A stretch of DNA of 64,000 bases from Pseudomonas sp. IPO3778 (lineage in GTDB: Bacteria > Pseudomonadota > Gammaproteobacteria > Pseudomonadales > Pseudomonadaceae). This document shows, one piece after another, positions 50,900 to 61,000 of this stretch. Location: NCBI RefSeq assembly GCF_013386825.1, contig NZ_JACARC010000032.1:1-64000 (forward strand), in the 5' to 3' direction. Position numbers and translations under genes: made by a program. The notes below the pieces were generated by a model. That model saw only the letters and a list, made by a program, of their open reading frames with translations. It was not told where the DNA came from and did no database searches. How positions within the stretch are numbered: the stretch's first letter is position 1; each line of letters starts with the position of its first letter.

Positions 50900-52603
50900 T
50901 TACTCGGGCAGTGCGATGGGCCCGATCTCGTCGAACACATCCCCCGGCCCCGGGTTCTGTGGGTGAGTGCTGCCACCGAAGTGAGTCATGATGCCCCACA
51001 CCGCATTCAGCGAGGTTTGCACGGCGCCTTCAACCCACGCAGGCGTCCAGGACACGTCGTCACCGGCGATGAAAATACCGCGTTGCTCTGCCGGCATGTC
51101 GTTCTGCATGAAGTGCGCGTACATCCGCTGGTTGTAGCGATAGTGGCCCGGCAGTGCGCCTTTGAAAGCACCGAGGAAATGCGGGTCGGCTTCCCACGAC
51201 ACGGTGATCGGATCGCCGATGATCCGTGCGGCAATGTCGACTTTCGGGTAGATCTTTTTCAGCGCATCGAGGGCCAGTTTTACGCGCTTTTCGATCGGCT
51301 GCGGGAGCATTTTCAGGGCGTCGCTCATCCACGAGTAGGACAGGCAAATCACCCCGGGCTTGTCGTCGCCATTGTCGAACAGATAGGTGCCACGGGTCAG
51401 GCGGTCGGTCAGCGTCATGCTCATCAAATCGCGGCCGGTTTCCGGGTCCTTATCCTTCCAGAATGGCCGGTCGACCATCACGAAGGTCTTCGACGACTGC
51501 ATGTAGCGGGTGCGGTCGAGGGCCATCCACATCTTTTGCGAGAATAGGGTCTCGTCGCACTCGATCTGGGTGGTCAGCAGCCAGCTTTGGCAGGTGGTCA
51601 GCACGGCGGCGTATTCGCGGGTGTCGCCGTAGTTGTCGGTGACAGCGAAACGGCCGTCGGGGGCGTGGGCAATGCGCTTGACCCCGGCCCGTGGCGCGCC
51701 GTGGTGCAGCGAGCTGAGGCTGGTGCCTTCCGGCCAGTGGGCGCAACGCTCCGGCACATGGCGCCAGATGCCCATGGGCACCTGGGCGACGCCGCCGACC
51801 ACCAGGTGCTGGTGATCGTCGCAGTTGGTCATCACCACGCGGAAGATTTCCAGCATCGAGTTGGGGAAGTCCGAGTCCCAGCCGCCGGTGCCGAAGCCGA
51901 CCTGGCCGAACACTTCGCGGTGATGGAACGACAACTTGGCGAACGCCTTGGAGGTGGCGACGAAGTCGTAGAAGGTGCGGTCGTCCCACAACGGAACCAG
52001 GGTATTCCACAGCTCTTTCAGGCGCGGTACGTCACGGTCACGGATCGCCTGCTGGATATCGGCGAACTGCGACCCGGCTTCGAGGGCGTCGGCCCAGGCG
52101 TCAGCCACTTCCTGGAACAGTGCAGGTAGGTCGGCGAGTTTCTGTGCGTAGTGAGTCTGGCCTTCGAGGTCGATGACCGTGCTGCCGGAAGCGGGCGTCA
52201 GCGGGTTGGGAAACGGCTTGGTTTCCAGTCCGAGTTTGTCCACGTAGTGATAGAACGCAGTGGAGGACACCGGGAAGCGCATGCCACCCAGTTCGGCAAT
52301 GATGCCTTCGGCGCCTTCAAACGCCTGGGAGCGCAGGCGGCCGCCCATTTTCGAGGCTTCGTACACCACCGGTTTCAAGCCCAGTTTCATCAGCTCGTAG
52401 GCGGCCACCAGCCCGGCAATCCCGGCGCCGACGATCGCCACTTCGGCGCCGTGGTTGGCGGCCGGAATGCTGCCCAGGCCGGCCGGGTGTTCGATCCAGT
52501 CATCGAAGGCGAACGGAAAGTCCGGGCCAAAGATGGTGATCGGTTTTTTGCCGTTGGCAGGGTGGCGGTTGGGCTTGCTGATGGTGCTGGAAGGAATGCT
52601 CAT
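50900..52603 (-). CDS. davB: Lysine 2-monooxygenase (flavin amine oxidase family)
   Basis: A 567-residue FAD enzyme. The dinucleotide-binding motif is AIVGAGIAGLVAAYEL (about residue 56), followed by the flavin-contact YEASKMGGRLRS and ELGGMRFP segments and the C-terminal GIFIAGDDVSWTPAWVEGAV motif. This family includes Pseudomonas lysine 2-monooxygenase, which turns lysine into 5-aminopentanamide. Neighbouring davA and an Lrp-type regulator fit that pathway. Related enzymes oxidise other amino acids, so substrate is inferred. Confidence 0.9.
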   Translation of the reverse strand: MSIPSSTISKPNRHPANGKKPITIFGPDFPFAFDDWIEHPAGLGSIPAANHGAEVAIVGAGIAGLVAAYELMKLGLKPVVYEASKMGGRLRSQAFEGAEGIIAELGGMRFPVSSTAFYHYVDKLGLETKPFPNPLTPASGSTVIDLEGQTHYAQKLADLPALFQEVADAWADALEAGSQFADIQQAIRDRDVPRLKELWNTLVPLWDDRTFYDFVATSKAFAKLSFHHREVFGQVGFGTGGWDSDFPNSMLEIFRVVMTNCDDHQHLVVGGVAQVPMGIWRHVPERCAHWPEGTSLSSLHHGAPRAGVKRIAHAPDGRFAVTDNYGDTREYAAVLTTCQSWLLTTQIECDETLFSQKMWMALDRTRYMQSSKTFVMVDRPFWKDKDPETGRDLMSMTLTDRLTRGTYLFDNGDDKPGVICLSYSWMSDALKMLPQPIEKRVKLALDALKKIYPKVDIAARIIGDPITVSWEADPHFLGAFKGALPGHYRYNQRMYAHFMQNDMPAEQRGIFIAGDDVSWTPAWVEGAVQTSLNAVWGIMTHFGGSTHPQNPGPGDVFDEIGPIALPE

Positions 52604-52749
52604 GGCTGACCTTGCTGGCGACTCGGCGGGGCGCGACCCGCTGAGTATAGGAAAAGATGGCAGCCATTCTAGGGAGCGTAGCGTTCGTTAATAAGACGCA
52701 AAGTGTCGTCGGATTGAATTGTTTTTAGTCAGAGTGACGAGGCAGGTGG

Positions 52750-53232
52750 TCAGATTGGTTGGCCGCGATCCAATTTGTTACTGAGGATGATCGAGGTGGT
52801 GGTCTTCTCCACGCCGTCGACGCTACCTATCTGGTCCAGCAGTTGGTCCAGTTGTTCCGGCGAATCGGTGCGCAGCCAGGCCACGTAATCGAACTCGCCG
52901 CTGACCGCACACAGTTGCTGAACCTGCGCCATGGCACTGATCCGGCGCAGCACTTCCTTGCCGGAGCGCGGTTGCACGGTAATGCCCACGTAGGCCTGTA
53001 AACCGCCATCCACCACCCGCTGGCTCAGGCGCACGCCATAGCCGGTAATCACTTGGGTTTTTTCCAGGCGTGCCAGGCGCGAGGTGACGGTGGTGCGCGC
53101 GATGCCCAGTTGTCGGGCGAGCATAGCCACGCTTTCGCGGGCGTTGATCTGCAACGCGGCGATCAACTGGCGATCGATTTCATCGAGGACGGAAGGGTGA
53201 GAGGCGGGCAAGGTGTTCTCCGGCGCGGGCAT
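52750..53232 (-). CDS. Lrp/AsnC-family regulator
   Basis: A 160-residue regulator. The helix-turn-helix is in DEIDRQLIAALQINARESVA and LARQLGIARTTVTSRLARLE (about 15-60) and the RAM ligand-binding domain follows (about 75-155), with LCAVSGEFDYVAWLRTDSPE. ATG 53232 is used rather than the TTG one codon upstream. It lies 146 bp upstream of davB on the same strand and is likely the lysine-responsive regulator of davBA. Confidence 0.9.
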   Translation of the reverse strand: MPAPENTLPASHPSVLDEIDRQLIAALQINARESVAMLARQLGIARTTVTSRLARLEKTQVITGYGVRLSQRVVDGGLQAYVGITVQPRSGKEVLRRISAMAQVQQLCAVSGEFDYVAWLRTDSPEQLDQLLDQIGSVDGVEKTTTSIILSNKLDRGQPI

Positions 53233-53288
53233 CAATGGGCGAGCATGTTACAGGCTCGTTCCCCTTGATGCTCGCGGCGGTACCGCGC

Positions 53289-54200
53289 TTAGTTGTGCAG
53301 GAACTGTTGGTAGTTTTCCGGGGTGACCAGTTGTGTAGGAACCCATACATCGCCTTGTAGGGCAGCGTGCTTGATCAGCATCAGCGCTGCGTCCACCGAG
53401 CCGGCCCCGATGGCCACCGGGTCGCGGAATACGGTCACGGCCAGTTGGCCTTTTTTCAGCGCCTGCAAGCCATCCGGCGTGCCGTCGATGCCGCCCACCA
53501 GAATGTCCTGGCGTCCGGTCTGGCGCAGGGCCATGGCGGCACCGATGCCCATCTCGTCGTTGTTGGAGGCCACGGCGTTGATGGTCTGGCCCTTGGTCAG
53601 CCAGTCATTCATCAGGTCCATGCCTTTTTCCCGCTGCCAGTCGCCGGACTGTTCTTCGACGACTTTGATCTCGGGGTACTTGGCCAGCACGTCCTTGACC
53701 CCATTGGTGCGCTTGCCGGTATCGCTGTGGGCGAGACGCCCGAGGATGATTGCCAGGTTGCCTTTGCCGCCCATCTTCTCGGCCAGGTATTCCATCTGCA
53801 TCCGGCCAATGGCGCGCTCGTCGGTGCCCACGAAGACCACTCCCGGCGGGAAGGTGTCGACCTCGGGGCGGCTGTTCATGTACACCAGCGGAATCCCGGC
53901 GGCGTTGGCTTTTTCGGTGATTTTGCGGGTGGCGGCGGTGTCGGCCGGGTTGACGATGATCGCGTCGACTTTCTGGCTGATAAAGCTTTCCACCTGGTTC
54001 AACTGGCGGACTACATCGCTGGCGGAATCTTCCACCTGCAGCTTGACGTCATCAGGGGAGGCTTTGGCCCGGTCCTGCATGGCCTGTACCAGGTAGGACA
54101 CGTAGTTATCGAACTGCCCGACCGATACCCCAATGCGCAATTCAGCGTGGGCGGCGGTGGACAGCAGCAGGGCACAGGCACAGCCGAGCAAGCGCTTCAT
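53289..54200 (-). CDS. Sugar-type ABC substrate-binding protein (RbsB family), no transporter partners
   Basis: A 303-residue periplasmic protein with a signal peptide (about 1-19, ending TAAHA) and a type I binding-protein fold: AELRIGVSVGQFDNYV, AIIVNPADTAATRKI, PLVYMNSRPE, VGTDERAIGRMQMEYL and VGGIDGTPDGLQALKKG. No permease or ATPase gene is adjacent; the only neighbour on the strand is a LysR gene. It may serve a distant transporter or act in chemotaxis. Ligand unknown, likely a sugar or polyol. Confidence 0.87.
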   Translation of the reverse strand: MKRLLGCACALLLSTAAHAELRIGVSVGQFDNYVSYLVQAMQDRAKASPDDVKLQVEDSASDVVRQLNQVESFISQKVDAIIVNPADTAATRKITEKANAAGIPLVYMNSRPEVDTFPPGVVFVGTDERAIGRMQMEYLAEKMGGKGNLAIILGRLAHSDTGKRTNGVKDVLAKYPEIKVVEEQSGDWQREKGMDLMNDWLTKGQTINAVASNNDEMGIGAAMALRQTGRQDILVGGIDGTPDGLQALKKGQLAVTVFRDPVAIGAGSVDAALMLIKHAALQGDVWVPTQLVTPENYQQFLHN

Positions 54201-54283
54201 GGGAGGTTCCTTTTTATTGTTTTAGTGCGACAAAGATTCTGAAGTAGACACTATTGGAAATAAAATTCCACATCAAGTCAGCG

Positions 54284-55174
54284 TCAGAATTTATTTTCGC
54301 CGCCGTCTGAAGTCGCGTCAGCCAGCAGGCACCGGGCAAAGAGTTGGGGTACCGGAAGGTTGCGCTGGCTGTAGCGGCCCAGCAGGATAATTTCCCGGTG
54401 GAAGGTCAGCTCGCCCAGCGGGATGACACGCACCTGCGGGGATCGGTCCAGCCACAGTCCTGCGTGTGGAACCAGTGACACTCCCAAGCCGCACTCGACC
54501 ATTTTCACGAGGGCGTCGATCTCGTCCAGTTCCAGCGCCACCTGTACGTCCAGCCGCTGTTCCCGCAGAAAGCGACTGACCAGCCGCCCGCCAAACGAAG
54601 CACGGTCGTAGCGCACATGGGGATGAGCGGCGAGCAGTTGCAGCGGATCATCACCCTTGATTGTGTGCGGCACGATCAGCACAAACGGCTCCTTGCGCAG
54701 CACCTGCACGTGCAGCTCCTTGGGCAGGTCAAAGGGCGGGCGAATGATAATCGCCGAGTCCAGCTCGCCAGCATCCACCTGGCTGAGCAACTCCAGGGAA
54801 ACCCCCGGCACCAACTTGCACTCTACCGTCGGCGCCGCCTGGCGCAAGCGCACCAGGGCCTGGGGTAGCAGGCCGGTCTGGGCGGTGGTGATGGCGCCGA
54901 CCTTCAATTCGCCACGGTATTCGTTGGCGTCTACCGGCACGGCCATGCGGTTGAACGTCTCGAGAATCTCCTTGGCCAGTGGCAGTGCACGGATCCCCGC
55001 CGCATTCAGCGTGGCCTGGCGCCCGGTGCGGTCGAACAACTGCACGCCGAGCACGTGTTCCAGTTGGCGAATCTGCGCACTCACCGCCGACTGGGTCAGC
55101 CCGATGTGCATGCCTGCCGCCGCGAACGTGCCATGGCGGGTGACGGCGATAAAGGTTTTCAGTTCCCGCAGCAT
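54284..55174 (-). CDS. LysR-family transcriptional regulator
   Basis: A 296-residue LTTR with helix-turn-helix at about 15-45 (AAAGMHIGLTQSAVSAQIRQ) and an effector domain (about 90-290). It is divergent from the VOC protein and amidase genes and upstream of the binding-protein gene, so either could be its target; the divergent pair is the more usual one. The ATG at 55174 fits MLRELKTFIAVTRHGT. Confidence 0.88.
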   Translation of the reverse strand: MLRELKTFIAVTRHGTFAAAGMHIGLTQSAVSAQIRQLEHVLGVQLFDRTGRQATLNAAGIRALPLAKEILETFNRMAVPVDANEYRGELKVGAITTAQTGLLPQALVRLRQAAPTVECKLVPGVSLELLSQVDAGELDSAIIIRPPFDLPKELHVQVLRKEPFVLIVPHTIKGDDPLQLLAAHPHVRYDRASFGGRLVSRFLREQRLDVQVALELDEIDALVKMVECGLGVSLVPHAGLWLDRSPQVRVIPLGELTFHREIILLGRYSQRNLPVPQLFARCLLADATSDGGENKF

Positions 55175-55287
55175 AGGCGTCTCGATTGATCAAAATAATT
55201 TGAGCTCGGAACGAAAACTATCGTCTTTCCATCGATGAGAGCAAGGCTAGACTCGGAGGGACTTAATACCCACAGAGGTTAGACCTG

Positions 55288-55713
55288 ATGGCACTGGCTC
55301 CTTTTCACTTGGCAATTCCGGTATTCGACCTGGCGGCGGCGCGTCAGTTTTATGGTGAGGTGTTTGGATTGGAGGAGGGGCGGGCCAGTGATCACTGGGT
55401 CGACTTCGACTTCTTTGGGCATCAACTGGTTATTCATGAACATCCGAAAACCGCGTCTCAAGAAGCGGCGCACACCAATGCGGTGGACGGCCACAATGTG
55501 CCCGTGCCGCATTTTGGCGTGGTGCTGAGTTGGGACGATTGGCATGCGTTGGCTGAGCGTTTGCAGGCGCGCAACACCCGGTTTGTGCTGGAGCCGCATA
55601 TTCGCTTCAAGGGCCAGGTGGGTGAGCAGGCGACGTTGTTTCTGTTTGATCCGTGCGGCAACGCGCTGGAGTTCAAGGCGTTCAAGGACATTGGGCAGTT
55701 GTTTGCCAAGTGA
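55288..55713 (+). CDS. VOC-family (glyoxalase/dioxygenase fold) protein
   Basis: A 141-residue two-module VOC protein. Likely metal ligands are His in [10 protein letters not shown], His in [10 protein letters not shown] and Glu in GNALEFKAF. The C-terminal [12 protein letters not shown] is typical of the fold. It is 10 bp before the amidase gene and probably cotranscribed. Substrate unknown; possibly a step before or after amide hydrolysis. Confidence 0.85.
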   Translation: MALAPFHLAIPVFDLAAARQFYGEVFGLEEGRASDHWVDFDFFGHQLVIHEHPKTASQEAAHTNAVDGHNVPVPHFGVVLSWDDWHALAERLQARNTRFVLEPHIRFKGQVGEQATLFLFDPCGNALEFKAFKDIGQLFAK

Positions 55714-55723
55714 GGGCGTTTCA

Positions 55724-56977
55724 ATGAATCACCTCGACGCGACGGGCATCGCCGAGGCGGTAGGCGTTGTCGCTACCACGCCTGCGTTGGTGGCTGAGCA
55801 CTTTCTTGCGCGGATAGGAACCGACGAATCAGAGATTCAGGCATTTGTGTCCTTCGATCCTGAAGCGGTCCGTAAGCAGGCAAGTCAGCTCGAAGGTAAC
55901 GCTGGCCTGCTGGCGGGCGTGCCCGTGGGGATCAAGGACATCTTTGATACCGCCGACCACCCAACGGAGTTCTATTCACCGATTTACCAGGGCAATCGCC
56001 CATCGCGGGATGCTCACGTGGTGACGCTATTGCGCCAGGCCGGTGCGATCATCATGGGCAAGACCCACACCACCGAATTTGCCTACATGAACACGGGGCC
56101 GACGCGTAATCCGCTTGATCTGTCCCGCACGCCGGGTAGCTCCAGTGCGGGTTCCGCGGCGGGGATGGCGGCCGGGTTTTTCCCGTTGGCGCTGGGTACC
56201 CAGACGGCGGGATCGTTGCTCAAACCGGCGGCGTATTGCGGGTTATATGCCTTCAAACCGTCGTTTGGACTCGTCTCGCTGGAAGGCGTGAAACCGCTGG
56301 CACCGAGCTTTGACACGGTGGGTTGGTATGGGCGTTCGGTGCGTGACCTTGAGCGGGTGGCGCGGGTGTTGATTCCGGGGTTTCCGGCTGTAGAGGCAGC
56401 GCGCAAGCCTTTGCGGCTTGGCTTCTGCCGTACCTCTCGCTGGCCGGATGTGCAGCCGGTGGTGGCTCAGGCGATTGAACAGGCGATCACCCGGCTGGGG
56501 CCTCTTGTCAGCGAAGTCGTGCTGCCCGACGCGTTCGACGGAGTATTCGAGGATCACCAGTTGATCAACGATTGCGAAGGTGCCCGCTCCTTGGCCAAGG
56601 AGTTTCAGTCTCATCCTGAGTTACTCAGTGATTCGACGTTGGCCATGATTGAGCGTGCGAAGGCTACGAGCTGGGAGCAGGAGTCGGCTGCGAAGGCGCG
56701 CCTCGCACAACTCGCCCCGCAGCTCGCGCAGATCTGCCAGCCGTTTGATGCTATGTTGAGTGTTTCCTGCGGGATGCTGGCGCCGGTGGGGTTGGAGACT
56801 ACGGGCCCGTCGGACTTCATCAAGTTCTGGGGCGCGTTTGGCTTGCCGCAGGTGAATGTGCCGGTGGCGCGTGGGGAAGGGGAGTTGCCGGTGGGGCTGC
56901 AGGTGATTGGGGCGTTTAGAGGGGATGCGTCGTTGCTAGCGACGGCGCAAGTCATTGTTGATGCGCTGGTGGGCTGA
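55724..56977 (+). CDS. Amidase (amidase signature family)
   Basis: A 417-residue enzyme with the Ser-cisSer-Lys triad: Lys in GVPVGIKDIFDT (about residue 66), Ser pair in RTPGSSSAGSAAGMAAG (about 140) and GTQTAGSLLKPAAYCG (about 160). The signature is slightly unusual: SLLKPA replaces SIRxPA. Substrate unknown. Works with the VOC protein in a two-gene operon under a likely LysR regulator. The ATG at 55724 follows 10 bp after the VOC stop. Confidence 0.88.
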   Translation: MNHLDATGIAEAVGVVATTPALVAEHFLARIGTDESEIQAFVSFDPEAVRKQASQLEGNAGLLAGVPVGIKDIFDTADHPTEFYSPIYQGNRPSRDAHVVTLLRQAGAIIMGKTHTTEFAYMNTGPTRNPLDLSRTPGSSSAGSAAGMAAGFFPLALGTQTAGSLLKPAAYCGLYAFKPSFGLVSLEGVKPLAPSFDTVGWYGRSVRDLERVARVLIPGFPAVEAARKPLRLGFCRTSRWPDVQPVVAQAIEQAITRLGPLVSEVVLPDAFDGVFEDHQLINDCEGARSLAKEFQSHPELLSDSTLAMIERAKATSWEQESAAKARLAQLAPQLAQICQPFDAMLSVSCGMLAPVGLETTGPSDFIKFWGAFGLPQVNVPVARGEGELPVGLQVIGAFRGDASLLATAQVIVDALVG

Positions 56978-57046
56978 AAGGCACTATGGGGGAACACGTC
57001 GCTAATCTGTTGAGTGAGCCCAGGTGGCTCATTCAGAGGATGGAAA

Positions 57047-57448
57047 ATGAAGTTCCCCGTGGTGATGCATAAAGACGCTGAGTCAGATTGCAGTCTGACA
57101 GTGCCCGATATTCCGGGCTGTTTCTCGGCAGGTGCCACCTTTTCCGAGGCTCTGGATAATGTCCGTGAAGCGTTGGCGCTGCACTTGGAAGGGTTGGTTG
57201 CTGATGAGGAGCGTCTTCCCCAGGCAAGGGAAGTCGACTTTCACTTGGAGAATCCGGACTTCGCGGGCGGCGTGTGGGCGGTGATTGATTTTGATCTCAC
57301 TCCTTACCTGGGCAAGTCAGTTAGGTTCAACGCTTCCTTGCCGGAGCAGCTGTTGAATCGCATCGATGAGCGAGTACAGAAGGACCATCGCTATGCCTCA
57401 CGCTCAGGGTTTCTCGCGACGGCCGCGTTGCGTGAACTTTCCGTTTGA
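57047..57448 (+). CDS. HicB-like antitoxin without an adjacent HicA
   Basis: A 133-residue HicB-family protein. The N-terminal partial RNase H-like domain (VMHKDAESDCSLTVPDIPGC and FSAGATFSEALDNVREALAL) precedes a C-terminal ribbon-helix-helix segment (VRFNASLPEQLLNRID, DERVQKDHRYASRSGFLATA). A HicA toxin normally lies next to it, but only 69 bp separate it from the amidase stop and no HicA-sized frame is found. It is either a stand-alone regulator or the remnant of a lost toxin-antitoxin pair. Confidence 0.82.
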   Translation: MKFPVVMHKDAESDCSLTVPDIPGCFSAGATFSEALDNVREALALHLEGLVADEERLPQAREVDFHLENPDFAGGVWAVIDFDLTPYLGKSVRFNASLPEQLLNRIDERVQKDHRYASRSGFLATAALRELSV

Positions 57449-57481
57449 TTTCGGGCGGAGAAAGCAAAAAATCCACAGTAC

Positions 57482-57517
57482 AAAAAAGGCTTACGCCGCA
57501 AAGCGTAAGCCTTTCTT
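57482..57517. terminator. Bidirectional rho-independent terminator
   Basis: GGCTTACGC and GCGTAAGCC flank a CGCAAA loop, with an A-run on the left and TTTCTTCT on the right. It ends the HicB-like gene on the plus strand and the unrecognised gene on the minus strand. Confidence 0.9.
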
Positions 57518-57844
57518 CTATTCAAGGCGTTTTGCCCGGCGAGAGCAAGACGCCTTGCACTCCTTCGCAGCAGCAGGATCGTTCGGGATAAACGAATCCG
57601 GTGCGCCAGGCTTCAACACCACGTACCCGCGTCGCCACGGTTGATCATCCACCGGATTCCAGCGATGGCCTGTGCCGGTATTGTCTTCGGCAATCAGTAC
57701 TTCACCCGGATGCAGCGTGAACTTCTCACCGCCTCGCGTCACGAACACCAGCGTGCGGCACGCAGGCCCAGGCTGAGGATAGCGTTTTGCGGCGAACGTT
57801 TCTTCGGATGCATGGAACAAGTTTCCGTCGTGCAGGATTGGCAT
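57518..57844 (-). CDS. Unrecognised 108-residue protein
   Basis: A small soluble protein starting MPILHDGNLFHASEETFAAK. The stretch LVFVTRGGEKFTLHPGEVLI, then RWNPVDDQPWRRGYVVLKPG, looks like a small beta-rich or cupin-like domain. Three cysteines occur (ACRTL, KECKASCS), two of them near the C-terminus in KECKASCSRR. No signal peptide is seen. I do not recognise the family. It lies between a shared terminator and a tRNA gene, and its codon use is host-like. Confidence 0.65.
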   Translation of the reverse strand: MPILHDGNLFHASEETFAAKRYPQPGPACRTLVFVTRGGEKFTLHPGEVLIAEDNTGTGHRWNPVDDQPWRRGYVVLKPGAPDSFIPNDPAAAKECKASCSRRAKRLE

Positions 57845-57929
57845 TGACTGGGAATCATGGTCTTTGCCGTAGCAGGTCGGGACAACTGACTAATGTTTCA
57901 TTGCTGCACGACTCAGGCGCCAAAAACGA

Positions 57930-57954
57930 CAAAAGCCGCGCAGTGCGCGGCTTT
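57930..57954 (-). terminator. Terminator after the tRNA gene
   Basis: AAAGCCGCGC and GCGCGGCTTT flank an AGT loop, with TTTTGTC following on the minus strand, 5 bp after the CCA end of the tRNA. Confidence 0.8.
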
Positions 57955-57959
57955 CAAGA

Positions 57960-58036
<77 letters not shown>

Positions 58037-58051
58037 TCAGTAGGCCGCGGA

Positions 58052-61000
58052 TTATAGCGATGGTTTCTGCACTGTGCCATCCGAAAAGTCCGAAACACTC
58101 ATACGAAGGAACGTAGCCGCGAATTGCTCCGGCGGCAGGGGCAGGCTGACGATGTAGCCTTGCATCTGTTCGCACCCTTCAGCCGCCAGGAACGCTTGCT
58201 GGGCAGGCGTTTCCACCCCTTCGGCAATGATGGTGAATTGCATGCTGTGGCCCAGGGCGATGATGGCGCGCACGATCGCCGCATCATGGGGGTCATCGGG
58301 CAGGCCGCGCACGAACGATTGGTCGATCTTCAGGAAGTCCAGCGGCAGGCGTTTCAGGTAGCTGAGGGACGAGTAGCCGGTGCCGAAGTCGTCGATGGCC
58401 AGTTGCACGCCGAGGCGCTTGAGTTGGTGCAGCACCTCCAGCGCTTCTTCGGCCTGGCTCATGATGAAGTTTTCGGTGATCTCCAGTTGCAGGCAGCCGG
58501 GTTCGAGGTGGTTGTCCCGCAGCAGTTGCTCGATGCGTGCCAGCAGGTTGGGGTGGCGCAGTTGCGCGCCGGCGAGGTTGACGGACAGTGGACCAAAGTC
58601 TTCGAAGGCCTCTCTCCAGTCGTGCATTTGGCGGCAGGCCTGTTCGAGTACCCAGTCGCCAATCTGCAGGATCATGCCGTTCTCTTCGGCCAGGGCAATG
58701 AAGTGCTCGGGCGGCACTTCGCCGAAGGTGGGGTGCCGCCAGCGAATCAGGGCTTCGGCGCCGATCAGTTGTTGGGTGTCGAGGCTCAGCTTCGGCTGGT
58801 AGTAAAGAAACAACTCGTCGCGTTCGATGGCCCGGCGCAGTTCGTGTTCCAGCGCTACCCGCTCGTTGGCCTGGGCGGTGAGGTCCTGGGTGTAGCTTTC
58901 GACGCGGTTGCGGCCTTTGGCCTTGGAGCGGTACATGGCGGCGTCGGCGTTTTTCACCAGGGTGGCGACGTCGACGCCGTCCCGTGGATACAGGCTGGTG
59001 CCGATGCTGGCGCTGATAAAGAACTCATGCTCGCCCGCCTGGAACGGCGGGGTGAAGCAGGCCAGCAGTTTATTGGCCAGGTGTTCGGCGTCGCTGGCTT
59101 GTTGCAGGCCGGGCAGCAGGATGATGAATTCGTCGCCGCCCAGCCGCGCGACGGTGTCGACGTCCCGCAGTTGGTCCTTGAGGCGTACGGCGATGTCCTT
59201 GAGCAGCAGGTCGCCAATCGGGTGGCCGAGGCTGTCGTTGATGTGTTTGAAGCGGTCGAGGTCGAGGAACAGCACCGCGCCCTGGCTGCCGGTTTCCTGC
59301 TGGTTGATCAGTGCGGCCTGCAGGCGGCTTTCAAACAGAGTGCGGTTGGGCAGGCCGGTCAGCGGGTCGTGGTGGGCCTGGTAATCGAGCCGCGCCTGGG
59401 CGTGCTTGAGGCTGGAAATGTCGGCAAACACGGCGACAAAGTGGGTGATCGACTGCTCGCGGTTACGCACCGCGCTGATGGTCAGCCAACTGGGGTACAG
59501 CTCGCCGCTCTTGCGCCGGTTGGAGATCTCGCCCTGCCAGTGGCCGTTGGCCGTCAGTTGGTGCCACATCGCCGCGTAGAAGGCGCTGTCGTGAAGGCCA
59601 GAGGCGAGCAGGCGCGGGGTGTGGCCGAGGGCTTCGGCTTCGCTGTAGCCAGTGATCTCGCTGAAGGCACGGTTCACGGCGCTGATGTTTTGGCGGATGT
59701 CGGTGATCAGTACGCCTTCGGCGGTGCTCTCGAACACGGTGGCGGCCTGTTGCAGTTTTTCCTGCATCAGTTGGCGTTCGGTGATGTCCCGGGCGATGGT
59801 CAGCATGCAGTCTTCGTCGCCGATGGGCAGCGGGCGGCTGGAGACTTCACAGAGGCGAATCTGGCCATCGTTGCGCCGAATATGGCAGACAAAGTCGCGG
59901 ACAAATCCGTCCCGCTGCAACCGCTCCAGCATGTCCTTGCGTTCGTTCAGGTCGACCCAGATTCCGAGGTCCAGGGTTGACTGGTCCAGTGACATCACGC
60001 TGGTGAAGCCGGTTATGTGGCTGAATCCTTCGTTGACCTCAATCAGTAAGCCATCGCTTTGGCGGGTCAGCAGCAGCCCATCGGGAGAGGCGTGGAAGGC
60101 CTTGGCGAATTTCTCTTCGGAGGTTTGCAGGCGCTGCTGGGTTTCTTTCAGCTCGGAGATGTCCCGTACCGCTACCACCAGTGCTTCCGTGGTCTCGAGT
60201 TGAAACGGTTCGGCTGAAATCAGCCCGGTGAAGACTTGGCCGTTGCTGCGCAGGAAGGGCATTTCCAGGTTGCGGATACTGGTGGTCTGTACCCGTTGCA
60301 GCAGGCCGGGGCCTACGCCCTGAATGCCCCATATGTTCAGTTCGGTGGCGGTTTTTCCCACAACTTCTTCGGCGCTCAGGCCGATCTGGTCCTCGAATGC
60401 CTTATTGACCTCCATCAAGCAACCGTCGGACAGCCGGGCGATGACCAGGATGTCGGGGCATTGCTGGAACACCGAGGCGAACTTCTGTTCCGAAAGCTGC
60501 AACGCCTCCTCGGTACGCTTGGCTTCGCTGATGTCGATCATCAGGCCGCGCAGCACCGGCTCGTGGCCGTGTTCGATCAGGCTGACGATGTCCCGAACCC
60601 ACAGGCAGCGACCGTCGGCGGTAATGACCCGGTAGTCGATGCTGTGGTCGCGGGCGGCGCGGGTTTCGGCGTAGCAATAGGCTTCTGTGCGGGTCAGGTC
60701 GGCCGGGTGAATGATGTTGCGCCAGAACCCCGGAATCAGCCAGTGGGCGCGTGGGTAGCCCAACAGCTCCTCTGCGTGGGGTGACACGTAGCTGTAGGTG
60801 AAGTCGCTGATGCTGGCCTCCCAGGCAATCGCCGAAAGGCTCTCCACCAGGCCGCGATAGTGGTATTCGCTGCTGCGCAGTTCCTGTTCGAGGGCGACCC
60901 GGCGGGAAATCTCCGAACTGAGCCGGCGATTGATCCGGATGACAATGGCCAGCACGATGCTCAGCAACAGTACGGCCGGCAGCCCGTAGAGCAGCACATC

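Noticed and set aside
56978..57046. HicA toxin upstream of the HicB-like gene
   Set aside because: The gap is 69 bp and no frame shows the HicA pattern.
58124..59980. 618-residue plus-strand ORF opposite rmcA
   Set aside because: Antisense shadow; GGDEF and EAL motifs are on the minus strand.
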